Shown here: positions 45,935 through 55,644 of the stretch, piece by piece
How the letters are laid out: the number at the start of each line of letters is the position of its first letter
Numbering within the stretch: the stretch's first letter is position 1
From: BJGV01 sp003230615
GTDB lineage: Bacteria > Pseudomonadota > Gammaproteobacteria > Burkholderiales > Nitrosomonadaceae
Length of the DNA: 64,000 bases
NCBI GenBank assembly: GCA_963663215.1
Contig: OY760140.1
Span: forward strand, 1,364,001-1,428,000
Reading direction: 5' to 3'
Position numbers and translations under genes: made by a program
Notes under the pieces: generated by a model
Seen by the model: only the letters and a program-made list of their open reading frames with translations
The model's database searches: none
What the model was told of the DNA's origin: nothing

Positions 45935-47326
45935 TTATTCTGCTGTATCTGAAACCGAAGTATTAATATTGCATACATTCCTAGTTACAATTTCACTGCG
46001 AGCACGTCTTCTTCTGCGCTTCTTTGACACTTCACCCTTGAGCAGCATGTTCTCTCGCTCACTGACTTTAGCATGTTGGAAGGTCCCCCACCAATGTCCT
46101 ATCTCCACATCAATTTCTCCACTTTCGCAACGTAACAACATGAAATCATAGGCTGCTCGAAAGCGTGGGTGTTCCAGTAAGCGAAATGGCCTACGTCCTG
46201 CTCTTCCCAGAAGACGTGGTTGCATTGCCCAGATCTCTTTCATGATGGCATCGTATCTACGTGGAATTGCAAGTTTCTTCTCTTGCACCGCCAGCACGTC
46301 ACTCATTGCCATATGCAAAGCAGGAGTGGATTTCTCTCCTGAAGCCAGATAAGTATTCCATGCTGTCAATACCTCGTGCCACAACAGCGTAGCAAACAAG
46401 AAGCCAGGCGATATCGTTTTCTCTTGCCGCACCCGCTCATCAGTGTTCTTGAGCGCAAGTGTGATGAAGCGCTCGCCTAGCGACTGTGTAAGCACCATAT
46501 CTAGCATTGGTAACAAACCATTATACAATCCGCGCGCTCTTAAATCCGCTACGCAGATTTGAGCATGACCGGATAGTAGCAGCTTTAATATTTCATCAAA
46601 CAGCCGAGATGGTGGCACATTTTGTAATAGTGGCGCAAGATCACCAATGGGTGCAGCAGTGGCAGTATCTATCTGCATATCGAGTTTAGCTGCAAGTCGC
46701 ACTGCTCGCAACATACGTATTGGATCTTCACGATAACGCTGCGACGGTGTACCAATAATGCGCAATTGCTTTGCCTGAATGTCGTCGTAACCATCTAGAT
46801 AATCCCAGATTTCTTCACTGGCTGGATCATAAAATAATGCATTAACTGTAAAATCGCGCCGCTTTGCATCCTCTTCTTGACTACCAAATACGTTATCACG
46901 CAAGATCCGCCCATGCTCGTCAGCATGTTTGTGCGTCACAGTTTCATTGTTATTATTAGTAAATGAATTACCACGAAATGTCGATACTTCAACAGTCTCG
47001 GCCCCACACATTACATGCACCAAACGAAAACGTCGGCCGATAATACGGGAACGACGGAAAACAGCACGCACTTCCTCAGGTGTAGCATTGGTAACCACAT
47101 CGAAATCTTTTGGTTCCAACCCCAACAGCAAGTCACGCACCGCGCCACCCACCACAAAAGCAGAATATCCAGCTTGCTGCAAGCCTGATGTAATTTTAAT
47201 TGCACAAGGACTAATCCTATTGCGGGCGACGCCATGTTGCTTACGCGGAATGATGCGTAACTCAGTAGAAGCAGAAGGGACGAGGAAATCCTGGCTAAAA
47301 TAACGGCGGAAAAATTTATGGATCAT
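45935..47326 (-). CDS. pcnB: poly(A) polymerase I
   Basis: 463 residues. The nucleotidyltransferase core has FVVGGAVRDLLLGLEPKDFD with catalytic Asp pair, VVTNATPEEVRAVFRRSRII and RRFRLVHVMCGAETVEVSTF; the RRSRIIGRRF stretch favours PcnB over the CCA-adding enzyme. A C-terminal basic tail SKKRRRRRARSEIV binds RNA. PcnB adds A-tails to RNA and marks them for decay. It leads the folK-panBC operon, as in many proteobacteria. Confidence 0.92.
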   Translation of the reverse strand: MIHKFFRRYFSQDFLVPSASTELRIIPRKQHGVARNRISPCAIKITSGLQQAGYSAFVVGGAVRDLLLGLEPKDFDVVTNATPEEVRAVFRRSRIIGRRFRLVHVMCGAETVEVSTFRGNSFTNNNNETVTHKHADEHGRILRDNVFGSQEEDAKRRDFTVNALFYDPASEEIWDYLDGYDDIQAKQLRIIGTPSQRYREDPIRMLRAVRLAAKLDMQIDTATAAPIGDLAPLLQNVPPSRLFDEILKLLLSGHAQICVADLRARGLYNGLLPMLDMVLTQSLGERFITLALKNTDERVRQEKTISPGFLFATLLWHEVLTAWNTYLASGEKSTPALHMAMSDVLAVQEKKLAIPRRYDAIMKEIWAMQPRLLGRAGRRPFRLLEHPRFRAAYDFMLLRCESGEIDVEIGHWWGTFQHAKVSERENMLLKGEVSKKRRRRRARSEIVTRNVCNINTSVSDTAE

Positions 47327-47356
47327 TACGAAATATGGTGAACTCCAAGTTCTAAA

Positions 47357-48142
47357 TTATACACCCAGCGCTGTGCATGAAGCAGGAAGACGCAAACCCT
47401 TTACACCAAATTCGTCCAAACTACACTGGTAAAGTTCTTCCAGATTATCTCGAGTTAAGAGTTCTTCCACTGAACCAGCTAAAACGCGGCCATTTTCAAA
47501 AAGCATTAGTACATGATCACAATAGCGACTGACCCAAGCAATATCGTGCAGTACTATCATTACGGTGCTACCTTGTGTGGCTAGTTCCTTGAATAACATC
47601 ATAGCAAAAAGTTGGTGGCGAAGATCAAGGTGCTGCAATGGTTCATCTAACAAGTAACACTGTGGTGACTGGGCAAGTAACAACGCAATACGCACACGCT
47701 GCCGCTCACCACCAGAAAGTGTGTCGAGAGAACGTTGAGAAAAATTTGTCAATTCCATACGCTGCATAGCCTGGATAGCAATATCATGATCGACAGATTC
47801 CCAGCCAAACAAATTCTTAACATGAGGATACCTGCCCAACAACACATATTCACTTACGTTACCCCAAAATTCACCCGGTTCTTCTTGCAACATTATGCCC
47901 AATTTTCGCGCAAGCTCACGTCGCGGCCAGGTTAGAGGTGCTTTCCCAGCCACTGTCACACTATTTGTACTGACGCCATCGGCACTACGTAAACCACCTA
48001 GTACGTGTATCAGGGTAGTCTTACCACAACCGTTCTGCCCTAGTACCGCCCAACACTCACCAGAATTAACGGTTAAATTCAGATCACGGCACAGTAACTT
48101 TCCTGGGTATTGAAGGGTTAAATTTTTTGTTTGAAGAATCAT
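47357..48142 (-). CDS. ABC transporter ATPase, FecE/BtuD-like
   Basis: About 261 residues from the ATG at 48142. Walker A VLGQNGCGKTTLIHVLGGL, signature DTLSGGERQRVRIALLLAQS and Walker B CYLLDEPLQHLDLRHQL match the iron-siderophore, haem and cobalamin importer ATPases. No permease or binding protein gene is next to it (pcnB on one side, recG on the other), so the partners are encoded elsewhere or missing. The first eight residues of the longest ORF are probably not translated. Confidence 0.8.
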   Translation of the reverse strand: MILQTKNLTLQYPGKLLCRDLNLTVNSGECWAVLGQNGCGKTTLIHVLGGLRSADGVSTNSVTVAGKAPLTWPRRELARKLGIMLQEEPGEFWGNVSEYVLLGRYPHVKNLFGWESVDHDIAIQAMQRMELTNFSQRSLDTLSGGERQRVRIALLLAQSPQCYLLDEPLQHLDLRHQLFAMMLFKELATQGSTVMIVLHDIAWVSRYCDHVLMLFENGRVLAGSVEELLTRDNLEELYQCSLDEFGVKGLRLPASCTALGV

Positions 48143-48205
48143 CGAATGGCACCCGCCTAAACCCACTAAATTGTTTAAGACCTAACTCTAAAATTAAAAG
48201 CATGT

Positions 48206-50338
48206 TCAGAAAACTACGAGCCTTTGATTTATTAGTATTTTAAGCCCATAAGTATTTATTTTTTCTCCCAACCAGCGCTGGAGATGACGTTGTGCCAATT
48301 CTGGATAATCACGCAACATCTCCTCTGCAACACCACGAGCGTCATTAAGTAGCGTTTCATCTCGCTCAGGGTCAGCAAAACGTAACATTGGTGTTCCACT
48401 TTGGCGAACACCAAAAAATTCTCCGGGACCACGCAGGAGTAAATCTTGGCGGGCAATTTCAAAACCATCGGTATTCTCAAAAATGATCCGAAGCCTTTTC
48501 CGTGCAATTTCCGATAATGGTTTCTGGTAGAGCAGTATACATACACTAGCCTCTGTACCACGCCCAATGCGCCCCCGTAACTGATGTAACTGTGACAACC
48601 CCATACGTTCAGCGTGTTCAATTACCATCAGTGAAGCATTTGGCACATCTACACCAACTTCAACTACAATAGTTGCAACTAGTAACTGAATATCGCCTTG
48701 TTTGAATAACTGCATTACTGAAAACTTCTCCTGTGAAGAAAGTCGTCCATGTAATAAGCCAACCTTCAAGCCTGGAAAAGTGAGACTCAATACTTCATGA
48801 GTCTCTAAAGCGGTCTTGAGTTGTAAAACTTCGGACTCTTCTATCAATGGACACACCCAGTAGGCTTGTTTTCCTACACGACATGCCTCTCGGATACGTA
48901 CGATCACTTCATCGCGACGGGTATTAGCGAATAATTTAGTTACCACCTGGGTTCTACCTGGTGGCAACTTATCTATCACTGATACATCAAGATCAGCATA
49001 ATAGCTCATCGAAAGTGTACGCGGGATGGGAGTTGCACTCATCATCAATTGATGCGATACCACACCTGATTTAGTACTTTTCATTCGCAATGCTAGCCGC
49101 TGGTGTACACCAAAACGGTGCTGTTCGTCGATAACAGCAAGCCCCAGTTTGTTAAATTCTACATGCTCCTGAAACAAAGCGTGAGTACCAATAGCAAGTA
49201 TGGCATTGCCTTTATAGATATTGGAGAGCGCGGCTTGACGCTGCTTTCTTTTTTGACTACCAGACAACCAGGCGATCGTTACCCCTAAAGAACTAAACAA
49301 AGGGGCAAACCAATTGGAAAGCTTCTGGTAATGTTGTTCAGCCAAGATTTCAGTGGGTGCCATGATAGCCACTTGATAACCGTTTTCGATGGCTTGTAGT
49401 GCTGCTAATGCTGCAACCACTGTCTTACCACTACCTACATCTCCCTGCAACAAACGCTGCATCGGATAGATCTCTGAAAGATCTTGGCTAATTTCTGAAA
49501 ACGTCTTTCTCTGTGCGCTAGTAAGGTTGAAAGAAAGTGATTTAAGCAGTGCTTTCGTCAGTTCGTTTCTAGCTGGCAATGCAGGTGCTCTATGACTGCG
49601 ACGTTGCTGGTAATGCAAGCGCATAGATAATTGCTGCGCTAGTAATTCATCAAATTTAATCCTGCACCAAGCTGGGTGAGTACGCTCCTGCAACAAATCA
49701 GTTGATGCATTTGACGGTGGATGATGCAAGAACACCACGCTATCCCTAAAACTATTCAACCGATAATGCGTTAGAATCTTGTTAGGTAGCGTTTCTGACA
49801 GATTATTAACTCTAGCTTGGTCAATCAGTGCTTTCCTAATCAACTTACGAATCACCACTTGAGAAAGCCCTGCAGTGGTTGGATAAACTGGTGTCAAAGC
49901 ATCTGGCAGTGGTGCGCCTTCGCGTACAATGTGACACTTTGGATGCACCATTTCAATACCGAAAAAACCTGGGCGAATCTCACCCAATAAACGCACACGA
50001 ACACCCACGGAATATGCTTTTATTTGACTACTGTAGAAATTGAGAAAACGTACGAACAGCATGCCACTACCATCTTCCACTTGGCATACTAGTTGACGTC
50101 TCGGACGATACATAACATCGCTCTGAATGATGATGCCTTCAACTTGTACAGTTTTGCCCTCAGACACGTAGCTAATAGGACAAATATGCGTCTCATCTTC
50201 ATAGCGAAGTGGTAAATGCAGTATTAGGCCTAATTCATTGATGATCCCAAGCTTGGCAAATTTTGCCTGTAAGGCTTTGCTTGTGAAACCATTAGTAGTA
50301 CTAGGTAAAATAGGACCATTTTCGGAATTCCTCTTCAC
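48206..50338 (-). CDS. recG: ATP-dependent DNA helicase RecG
   Basis: 710 residues. N-terminal wedge domain (residues about 60-160), then Walker A LLQGDVGSGKTVVAALAALQ, DEQH box AVIDEQHRFGVHQR and the motif SATPIPRTLSM; the C-terminal helicase domain has GVDVPNASLMVIEHAERMGL and QLRGRIGRG. RecG regresses stalled replication forks and processes Holliday junctions. Its ATG overlaps the ridA stop (ATGA), so the two are translated together. Confidence 0.96.
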   Translation of the reverse strand: MKRNSENGPILPSTTNGFTSKALQAKFAKLGIINELGLILHLPLRYEDETHICPISYVSEGKTVQVEGIIIQSDVMYRPRRQLVCQVEDGSGMLFVRFLNFYSSQIKAYSVGVRVRLLGEIRPGFFGIEMVHPKCHIVREGAPLPDALTPVYPTTAGLSQVVIRKLIRKALIDQARVNNLSETLPNKILTHYRLNSFRDSVVFLHHPPSNASTDLLQERTHPAWCRIKFDELLAQQLSMRLHYQQRRSHRAPALPARNELTKALLKSLSFNLTSAQRKTFSEISQDLSEIYPMQRLLQGDVGSGKTVVAALAALQAIENGYQVAIMAPTEILAEQHYQKLSNWFAPLFSSLGVTIAWLSGSQKRKQRQAALSNIYKGNAILAIGTHALFQEHVEFNKLGLAVIDEQHRFGVHQRLALRMKSTKSGVVSHQLMMSATPIPRTLSMSYYADLDVSVIDKLPPGRTQVVTKLFANTRRDEVIVRIREACRVGKQAYWVCPLIEESEVLQLKTALETHEVLSLTFPGLKVGLLHGRLSSQEKFSVMQLFKQGDIQLLVATIVVEVGVDVPNASLMVIEHAERMGLSQLHQLRGRIGRGTEASVCILLYQKPLSEIARKRLRIIFENTDGFEIARQDLLLRGPGEFFGVRQSGTPMLRFADPERDETLLNDARGVAEEMLRDYPELAQRHLQRWLGEKINTYGLKILINQRLVVF

Positions 50339-50724
50339 CCTTTCAGTACCATTATCGCATCCATCTCCACCAATGCCCCGCGCGGAAGTGCTACCACACC
50401 TACTGCTGCCCGTGCAGGATATGGCTGATCAAAATAACTTGCCATAATTTTATTTACCTTGGTAAAATCATCAAGATCTATCAAGTAAACATTTAGCTTG
50501 GCAATGTCTCCAAGAACACCGCCGCTAGCCGCTGTTACTGCCTTTAGATTCAAAAATACCTGCTGGATTTGAGCCTCGATTCCGCCTACCATCTGCATTG
50601 TACTTGGGTCTAATCCAATCTGACCAGATAGATAAACAGTATCTCCCATACTGACACGGATTGCCTGAGAATAGGTGCCTATAGCTTGGGGTGCATCGGC
50701 AGTTTGAATTATCTGCTTTTTCAT
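50335..50724 (-). CDS. ridA: reactive intermediate deaminase RidA
   Basis: 129 residues. Conserved blocks QTADAPQAIGTYSQAIRVSM, VYLSGQIGLDPSTMQMVGG and the arginine of YPARAAVGVVALPRGALVEM DAI (split) that binds the substrate carboxylate. RidA hydrolyses reactive enamines made by PLP enzymes such as threonine dehydratase. It is upstream of and coupled to recG, a common arrangement. Ribosome site GGAGAT. Confidence 0.95.
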   Translation of the reverse strand: MKKQIIQTADAPQAIGTYSQAIRVSMGDTVYLSGQIGLDPSTMQMVGGIEAQIQQVFLNLKAVTAASGGVLGDIAKLNVYLIDLDDFTKVNKIMASYFDQPYPARAAVGVVALPRGALVEMDAIMVLKG

Positions 50725-50937
50725 TTTATCTCCTGAGGTGTACGGATACTTGTGTGCCGCCGTACCATAGGCACGAAGTAGAATCCAAAAAATTTAAGTT
50801 TATAGTATTTCCCATTGCGATATGATGAAGGGAACCATGATACATTTCAACCAGTAAAATTTATGACGATATTACTTATCACTACTAATATAGCTAGAAA
50901 GACTAGTGCAAATGTTCAAAAATAATATTTCAAATCC

Positions 50938-52191
50938 ATGCAAAAACTGATTATCCATGGGGGTGCACCTCTTTCAGGAGAAGTACATATTTCTGGTGCA
51001 AAAAATGCTGCACTACCCATCCTGTGTGCCTCCCTTCTCACTCGCGAAACTCTCAGAATAGAGAATGTCCCGCATCTCAAAGATATAACCACAATGATCA
51101 AGCTGCTTGAGCAAATGGGAGTAAATATTTCAGTAGATAAGAAATCTGAAGTTTCATTAACAGCTGCACATCTTTCCAGCCCAGTTGCGCCTTATGAAAT
51201 GGTGAAAACAATGCGAGCGGCCATTTTAGTGTTAGGGCCAATGCTGGCACGTGTAGGTGAAGCGAAGGTCTCCCTACCTGGTGGCTGTGCCATCGGCCTA
51301 CGTCCGGTAGACCAGCACATTAAAGGACTGCGAGCGATGGGTGCAGAGATTGACATTGAACACGGCTACATCCATGCGAAAGCAAATCAGCTTATTGGTA
51401 CACATATCGTTATGGATATAGTCACAGTTACCGGCACTGAGAATCTAATGATGGCGGCAACACTATCTGACGGAACAACAGTATTAGAAAACGCAGCGCG
51501 TGAACCAGAAATTATAGATCTTGCTAACTGCCTTGTCTCAATGGGGGCAAAAATTTATGGAGCAGGAAGTGATATTATCACTATTGAAGGAGTTAAATCA
51601 CTGCATAGCACAATCCATCAAGTTATGGCTGATCGTATCGAAACAGGCACCTTCCTAGTAGCAGCTGCTGCTAGTAGTGGTAAGATTCATCTTAAGAAAA
51701 CACGTGCAGACATAATCGATGCGGTACTTGATAAACTGAAAGAATCTGGCGCAGAGATTGAATCAGGTGAGGACTGGATCAATTTAAAAATGAATAACGC
51801 ATTAAAATCTGTGAGCCTGCGAACTTCACCTTATCCTGCTTTTCCAACAGATATGCAAGCACAATTCATGGTGTTAAACAGTGTAGCGGAGGGCACCGCA
51901 ATAATCACTGAAACTATATTTGAAAATCGTTTTATGCATGCACAGGAATTGAAACGCATGGGCGCTTGTATTGAAGTAGAGGGGAATACTGCAGTTGTTC
52001 GCGGTGTAGCTAATCTCGACGGTGCAAATGTCATGGCCACCGATCTACGTGCCTCTGCCAGTTTGGTCCTAGCTGGCTTAATTGCGCAGGGAGAAACCAT
52101 CATTGACCGTGTTTACCACCTTGATCGTGGCTATGAGCATATCGAGGAAAAGCTGTATTGGTTGGGAGCAAAAATAAAGCGTATAAATTAA
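50938..52191 (+). CDS. murA: UDP-GlcNAc enolpyruvyl transferase MurA
   Basis: 417 residues. MQKLIIHGGAPLSGEVHISG AKNAALPIL (split) at the start, catalytic cysteine in SLPGGCAIGLRPVDQHIKG and the arginine region DIITIEGVKSLHS; the C-terminal loop DLRASASLVLAGLIAQGET is conserved. It makes the first committed peptidoglycan precursor and is the target of fosfomycin, whose attack site Cys is present. hisG follows 64 bases later, an arrangement usual in betaproteobacteria. Confidence 0.96.
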   Translation: MQKLIIHGGAPLSGEVHISGAKNAALPILCASLLTRETLRIENVPHLKDITTMIKLLEQMGVNISVDKKSEVSLTAAHLSSPVAPYEMVKTMRAAILVLGPMLARVGEAKVSLPGGCAIGLRPVDQHIKGLRAMGAEIDIEHGYIHAKANQLIGTHIVMDIVTVTGTENLMMAATLSDGTTVLENAAREPEIIDLANCLVSMGAKIYGAGSDIITIEGVKSLHSTIHQVMADRIETGTFLVAAAASSGKIHLKKTRADIIDAVLDKLKESGAEIESGEDWINLKMNNALKSVSLRTSPYPAFPTDMQAQFMVLNSVAEGTAIITETIFENRFMHAQELKRMGACIEVEGNTAVVRGVANLDGANVMATDLRASASLVLAGLIAQGETIIDRVYHLDRGYEHIEEKLYWLGAKIKRIN

Positions 52192-52255
52192 GGCTATTTA
52201 ACCGCAGAAAATATTATCGCTCTACGGTAAAATATAGTTTTTAATGGGCCTCTTT

Positions 52256-52933
52256 ATGACTAGCATCACTATTGCTCTTTCAAAGGGTCGTATTTTTGAT
52301 GAAACAGCGCCACTGTTGAAAGCAGCTGGTGTCGTTGCGCTTGATAACCCTGAAACATCTCGTAAACTAATACTTGCCACTAACCGCGCTGATGTGTGGC
52401 TTATTATCGTACGTGCTTCCGACGTACCAACGTATGTACAATATGGCGCAGCAGACATAGGGATAGCTGGAAAAGATATATTACTTGAACATGGTGGTGC
52501 AGGACTTTATCAGCCTTTAGATTTGAATATTGCCTGCTGTCGCATGATGGTTGCGGTGCGCGATAGTTTTGATTATGAAGCAGCTGTACGCCAGGGAGCA
52601 CGCTTACGGGTAGCAACTAAGTATTTGCATACGGCACAGGAACATTTTGCTGAAAAGAGTATGCATGTTGATCTAATCAAACTCTATGGATCGATGGAGC
52701 TTGCTCCGCTGGTAGGACTGGCAGATGCGATTGTGGATCTAGTTTCCAGTGGCCACACACTCAATGCTAATCAGCTTAAGGCGGTTGAAGAGATTATGCC
52801 AGTTTCAGCGAGATTGATCATCAACCAAGCAGCATTAAAGGTAAAAAGAAAAGTGATACAGCCGATGCTTGAGGCATTCTCAGCAGCAACCAAGAAAAAT
52901 AGTCTGGTACGTAGGTCAAAAGTAACTACATAG
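52256..52933 (+). CDS. hisG: ATP phosphoribosyltransferase, short form
   Basis: About 225 residues from the ATG at 52256 (TSITIALSKGRIFDETAPLL); an ATG four codons upstream is also possible. PRPP-binding block LVGLADAIVDLVSSGHTLNA and YGAADIGIAGKDILLEHG are conserved. It lacks the C-terminal regulatory domain of long HisG, so it should need HisZ, which is not in the window. It catalyses the first step of histidine synthesis. Confidence 0.94.
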   Translation: MTSITIALSKGRIFDETAPLLKAAGVVALDNPETSRKLILATNRADVWLIIVRASDVPTYVQYGAADIGIAGKDILLEHGGAGLYQPLDLNIACCRMMVAVRDSFDYEAAVRQGARLRVATKYLHTAQEHFAEKSMHVDLIKLYGSMELAPLVGLADAIVDLVSSGHTLNANQLKAVEEIMPVSARLIINQAALKVKRKVIQPMLEAFSAATKKNSLVRRSKVTT

Positions 52934-52951
52934 AGGCGGGAAATTACTCTT

Positions 52952-54262
52952 ATGAACCAGATTAAGCAGCTGTCTTCCACTGATTCTGGATTTACTGCGG
53001 CGCTAGAAAAAATAATGGCCTTTGAAAGCACACAGAAAGAGGCTGTGGATTCTACGGTCGCCGATATTCTCGCAAACATAAAAGAACGTGGCGACGAAGC
53101 CCTGTTAGAATATACGCGCCGATTTGACCGTCTGGATGCGGCGACCTCGATAGCAGAACTTGAATTGCCCAGAAAAGATCTGCAACAAGCATTGAAAAAC
53201 ATACCTGCGTTTCAACGAGAAGCGCTAGAGCAGGCTGCAGAGCGAGTGCACGCCTTTCATCAAAAACAGCTGGTGCAATCCTGGAGTTACACTGAACCTG
53301 ATGGTACGCTACTTGGCCAGAAAATAACTCCTCTAAATAGAGTCGGATTATATGTTCCTGGCGGCAAAGCATCTTACCCTTCATCGGTGTTAATGAACGC
53401 GATACCCGCCAAAGTAGCAGGAGTAGATGAACTTATCATGGTGGTACCGACTCCAGAAAACAAAAAAAATGACTTAGTACTTGCTGCAGCGATGATCTGT
53501 GAGGTAGATCGTGTGTTCACTATTGGTGGTGCTCAAGCTATTGGGGCACTTGCCTATGGTACCAAGACTATTCCACAAGTAGATAAGGTGGTCGGCCCTG
53601 GCAATGCTTTTGTAGCTGCAGCCAAACGCCAAGTATTTGGCACGGTAGGCATAGATATGGTTGCGGGACCATCGGAAATTTTGGTGATTTGTGATGGCAT
53701 GACCGACCCGGACTGGATCACAATGGACTTATTTTCGCAGGCCGAACACGATGAACTGGCACAGGCAATTCTGCTATCCCCTGATGCCAATTTCATCAAA
53801 GCAGTCGCAGAAAGTATAACCCGACAGCTGGAAGGAATGCCTCGCAAAACCGTAATACAATCCTCACTTGGAAATCGTAGTGCTTTAATTCAGGTACGTA
53901 ACCTTGATGAAGCCTGTGATATTGCTAACCACATCGCACCAGAACACTTAGAATTATCAGTGGAACAACCGGATAAATGGGTGGATAAAATCAGACATGC
54001 TGGTACGATTTTCCTCGGACGCTACACTTCCGAAGCTCTAGGCGATTATTGTGCTGGGCCCAATCATGTGTTACCCACTTCTGGCACTGCCCGTTTTTCA
54101 TCACCATTGGGTGTGTACGATTTCCAGAAACGCAGTAACCTCATCCAAGCATCGAAACAGGGTGCAGCTAGGCTCGGCGTAATTGCTTCAATACTAGCTA
54201 ACGGAGAGGGTCTACAGGCACATGCGATGTCAGCTGAGTATCGGTATAAAAAAAATAACTAG
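52952..54262 (+). CDS. hisD: histidinol dehydrogenase
   Basis: 436 residues. The signature GIDMVAGPSEILVICDGMTD and VPTPENKKNDLVLAAAMICE are conserved; zinc and catalytic positions lie in FSQAEHDELAQAILLSPDAN and NHIAPEHLELSVEQ. It oxidises histidinol to histidine in two NAD-dependent steps. It follows hisG by 18 bases and ends with TAG. Other his genes lie outside the window or elsewhere. Confidence 0.96.
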   Translation: MNQIKQLSSTDSGFTAALEKIMAFESTQKEAVDSTVADILANIKERGDEALLEYTRRFDRLDAATSIAELELPRKDLQQALKNIPAFQREALEQAAERVHAFHQKQLVQSWSYTEPDGTLLGQKITPLNRVGLYVPGGKASYPSSVLMNAIPAKVAGVDELIMVVPTPENKKNDLVLAAAMICEVDRVFTIGGAQAIGALAYGTKTIPQVDKVVGPGNAFVAAAKRQVFGTVGIDMVAGPSEILVICDGMTDPDWITMDLFSQAEHDELAQAILLSPDANFIKAVAESITRQLEGMPRKTVIQSSLGNRSALIQVRNLDEACDIANHIAPEHLELSVEQPDKWVDKIRHAGTIFLGRYTSEALGDYCAGPNHVLPTSGTARFSSPLGVYDFQKRSNLIQASKQGAARLGVIASILANGEGLQAHAMSAEYRYKKNN

Positions 54263-54351
54263 CAGCCCAATTCTGGACCAACAATACTCAGGTCATCAAA
54301 ACACTTTGCGGTAATCCAGAATAACATATTACGCTACGATTTATACTATTT

Positions 54352-55460
54352 TTATGATGTTTCACTATTTTCATCAGACTCTGGACTTGGTCTCTCAGTA
54401 TGGGTATGCCTGTGATGTATATCTGGTACATGTCTGTGACTATGCTCCAACATCATATGCTCATGAACATGGTGGTGTGGCTCCTTTTCATCCCAAAGAG
54501 CGTGCATGTGCTGATGATGTTCGTCATGTACAGGCGGTGTGCATGGCGCAATCCTATGTGCTGATGAACGTGTTCGTGTTGTTCAGTCAAGTGTAGATAC
54601 AAACCAATAGCTATCAACAGCCCTGCGCCCCAAAACCATACCGACGTACTTTCTTGGAAAAACCCAACTGCAATGGCAACTCCAAAAAATGGGGCCACCC
54701 CAAAGTACGCTCCTGTGCGCGCTGCCCCAAGACCTCGTAGCGCCAGCAAAAATAGAACCAAACTCAACCCATACCCCAGAAACCCAATAAACATAACTGT
54801 GCCACTAACGGACCAAATAGGAATCGTATGTCCCAGTAATAGCGCCCATCCGATGTTGACCACAGCTGAAACAATGCCCTTGAAACCAGCAGTAAAAAGA
54901 GTGTCTGATACGGAAACCTTACGCATCAGATTATTGTCGATGCCCCAACACAGACAAGCAGCTAATATATACAGTGATCCGGGTATGCTACCGTTTCCAA
55001 AACTTCCGTCTTGCTCGGTCCATGACAGTAGTAACCCGCCTGCCACAATGCACAACATACCCACAACTATTTTCTGGTCTGTATTTTCTTTGAACACAAC
55101 CCATGCAAGTAAGGCAGTAAATACGACTTCAAAATTGAGTAATAAAGAAGCCGAAGCTGCAGTGGTATGCAGCAAACCCAACATCAATAAGATAGGACCC
55201 GCCACCCCTCCAAAGGCAACTGCACTCAGCAACCAGGGCCACTCTTTAGGTGTAAGCTCAGGATTACGCCAGCCACGGTCACGAAGTATGCGTAACACAC
55301 ACAACCCTAAGCCGCTACCCAAATAGAGGATGCCTACCAACAACATAGCAGGCATATCACCTACAAACTGTTTTGCAAATGGAATACTAGCCCCAAATAA
55401 AACAGCAGCAGCTAGCACGGCAAGTACAGGTGGGGAGAAATCTAGTCTTGATATGTTCAT
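54352..55460 (-). pseudogene. EamA/DMT-family transporter with frameshifted His-rich tail
   Basis: The first about 300 residues are a complete ten-helix DMT transporter (PVLAVLAAAVLFGASIPFAK, FEVVFTALLAWVVFKENTDQ, ARTGAYFGVAPFFGVAIAVG). After helix ten the frame reads EQHEHVHQHIGLRHAH and then low-complexity residues to a stop at 54453. From about 54540 another frame encodes an obvious His-rich tail, PPVHDEHHQHMHALWDEKEP, HHHVHEHMMLEHSHRHVPDI and HHRHTHTERP, ending at 54352. Such His-rich C-termini occur in metal-linked DMT and CDF proteins. One or two bases changed near 54545-54590 explain the switch. The membrane part may still work. Confidence 0.65.
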
Positions 55461-55644
55461 GAGTTGTAATTTTGGCCTTTCAACTCACTACATGTAACAC
55501 TGTAGCCGTCAAAGACCTCCAAAAAAACAAAACTTCATTAGTATCAACTTTTCTTGAAGGTAAGATATCACCATATCAAATAAATATTCTCGCACCACTT
55601 CCCTATATTTTCTTAAAGAATTGAAAAAGGTCACTGTATTTGTC

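Noticed and set aside
54354..54596. Plus-strand 80-codon ORF opposite the EamA tail
   Set aside because: It is the reverse strand of the His-rich tail and has no independent support.
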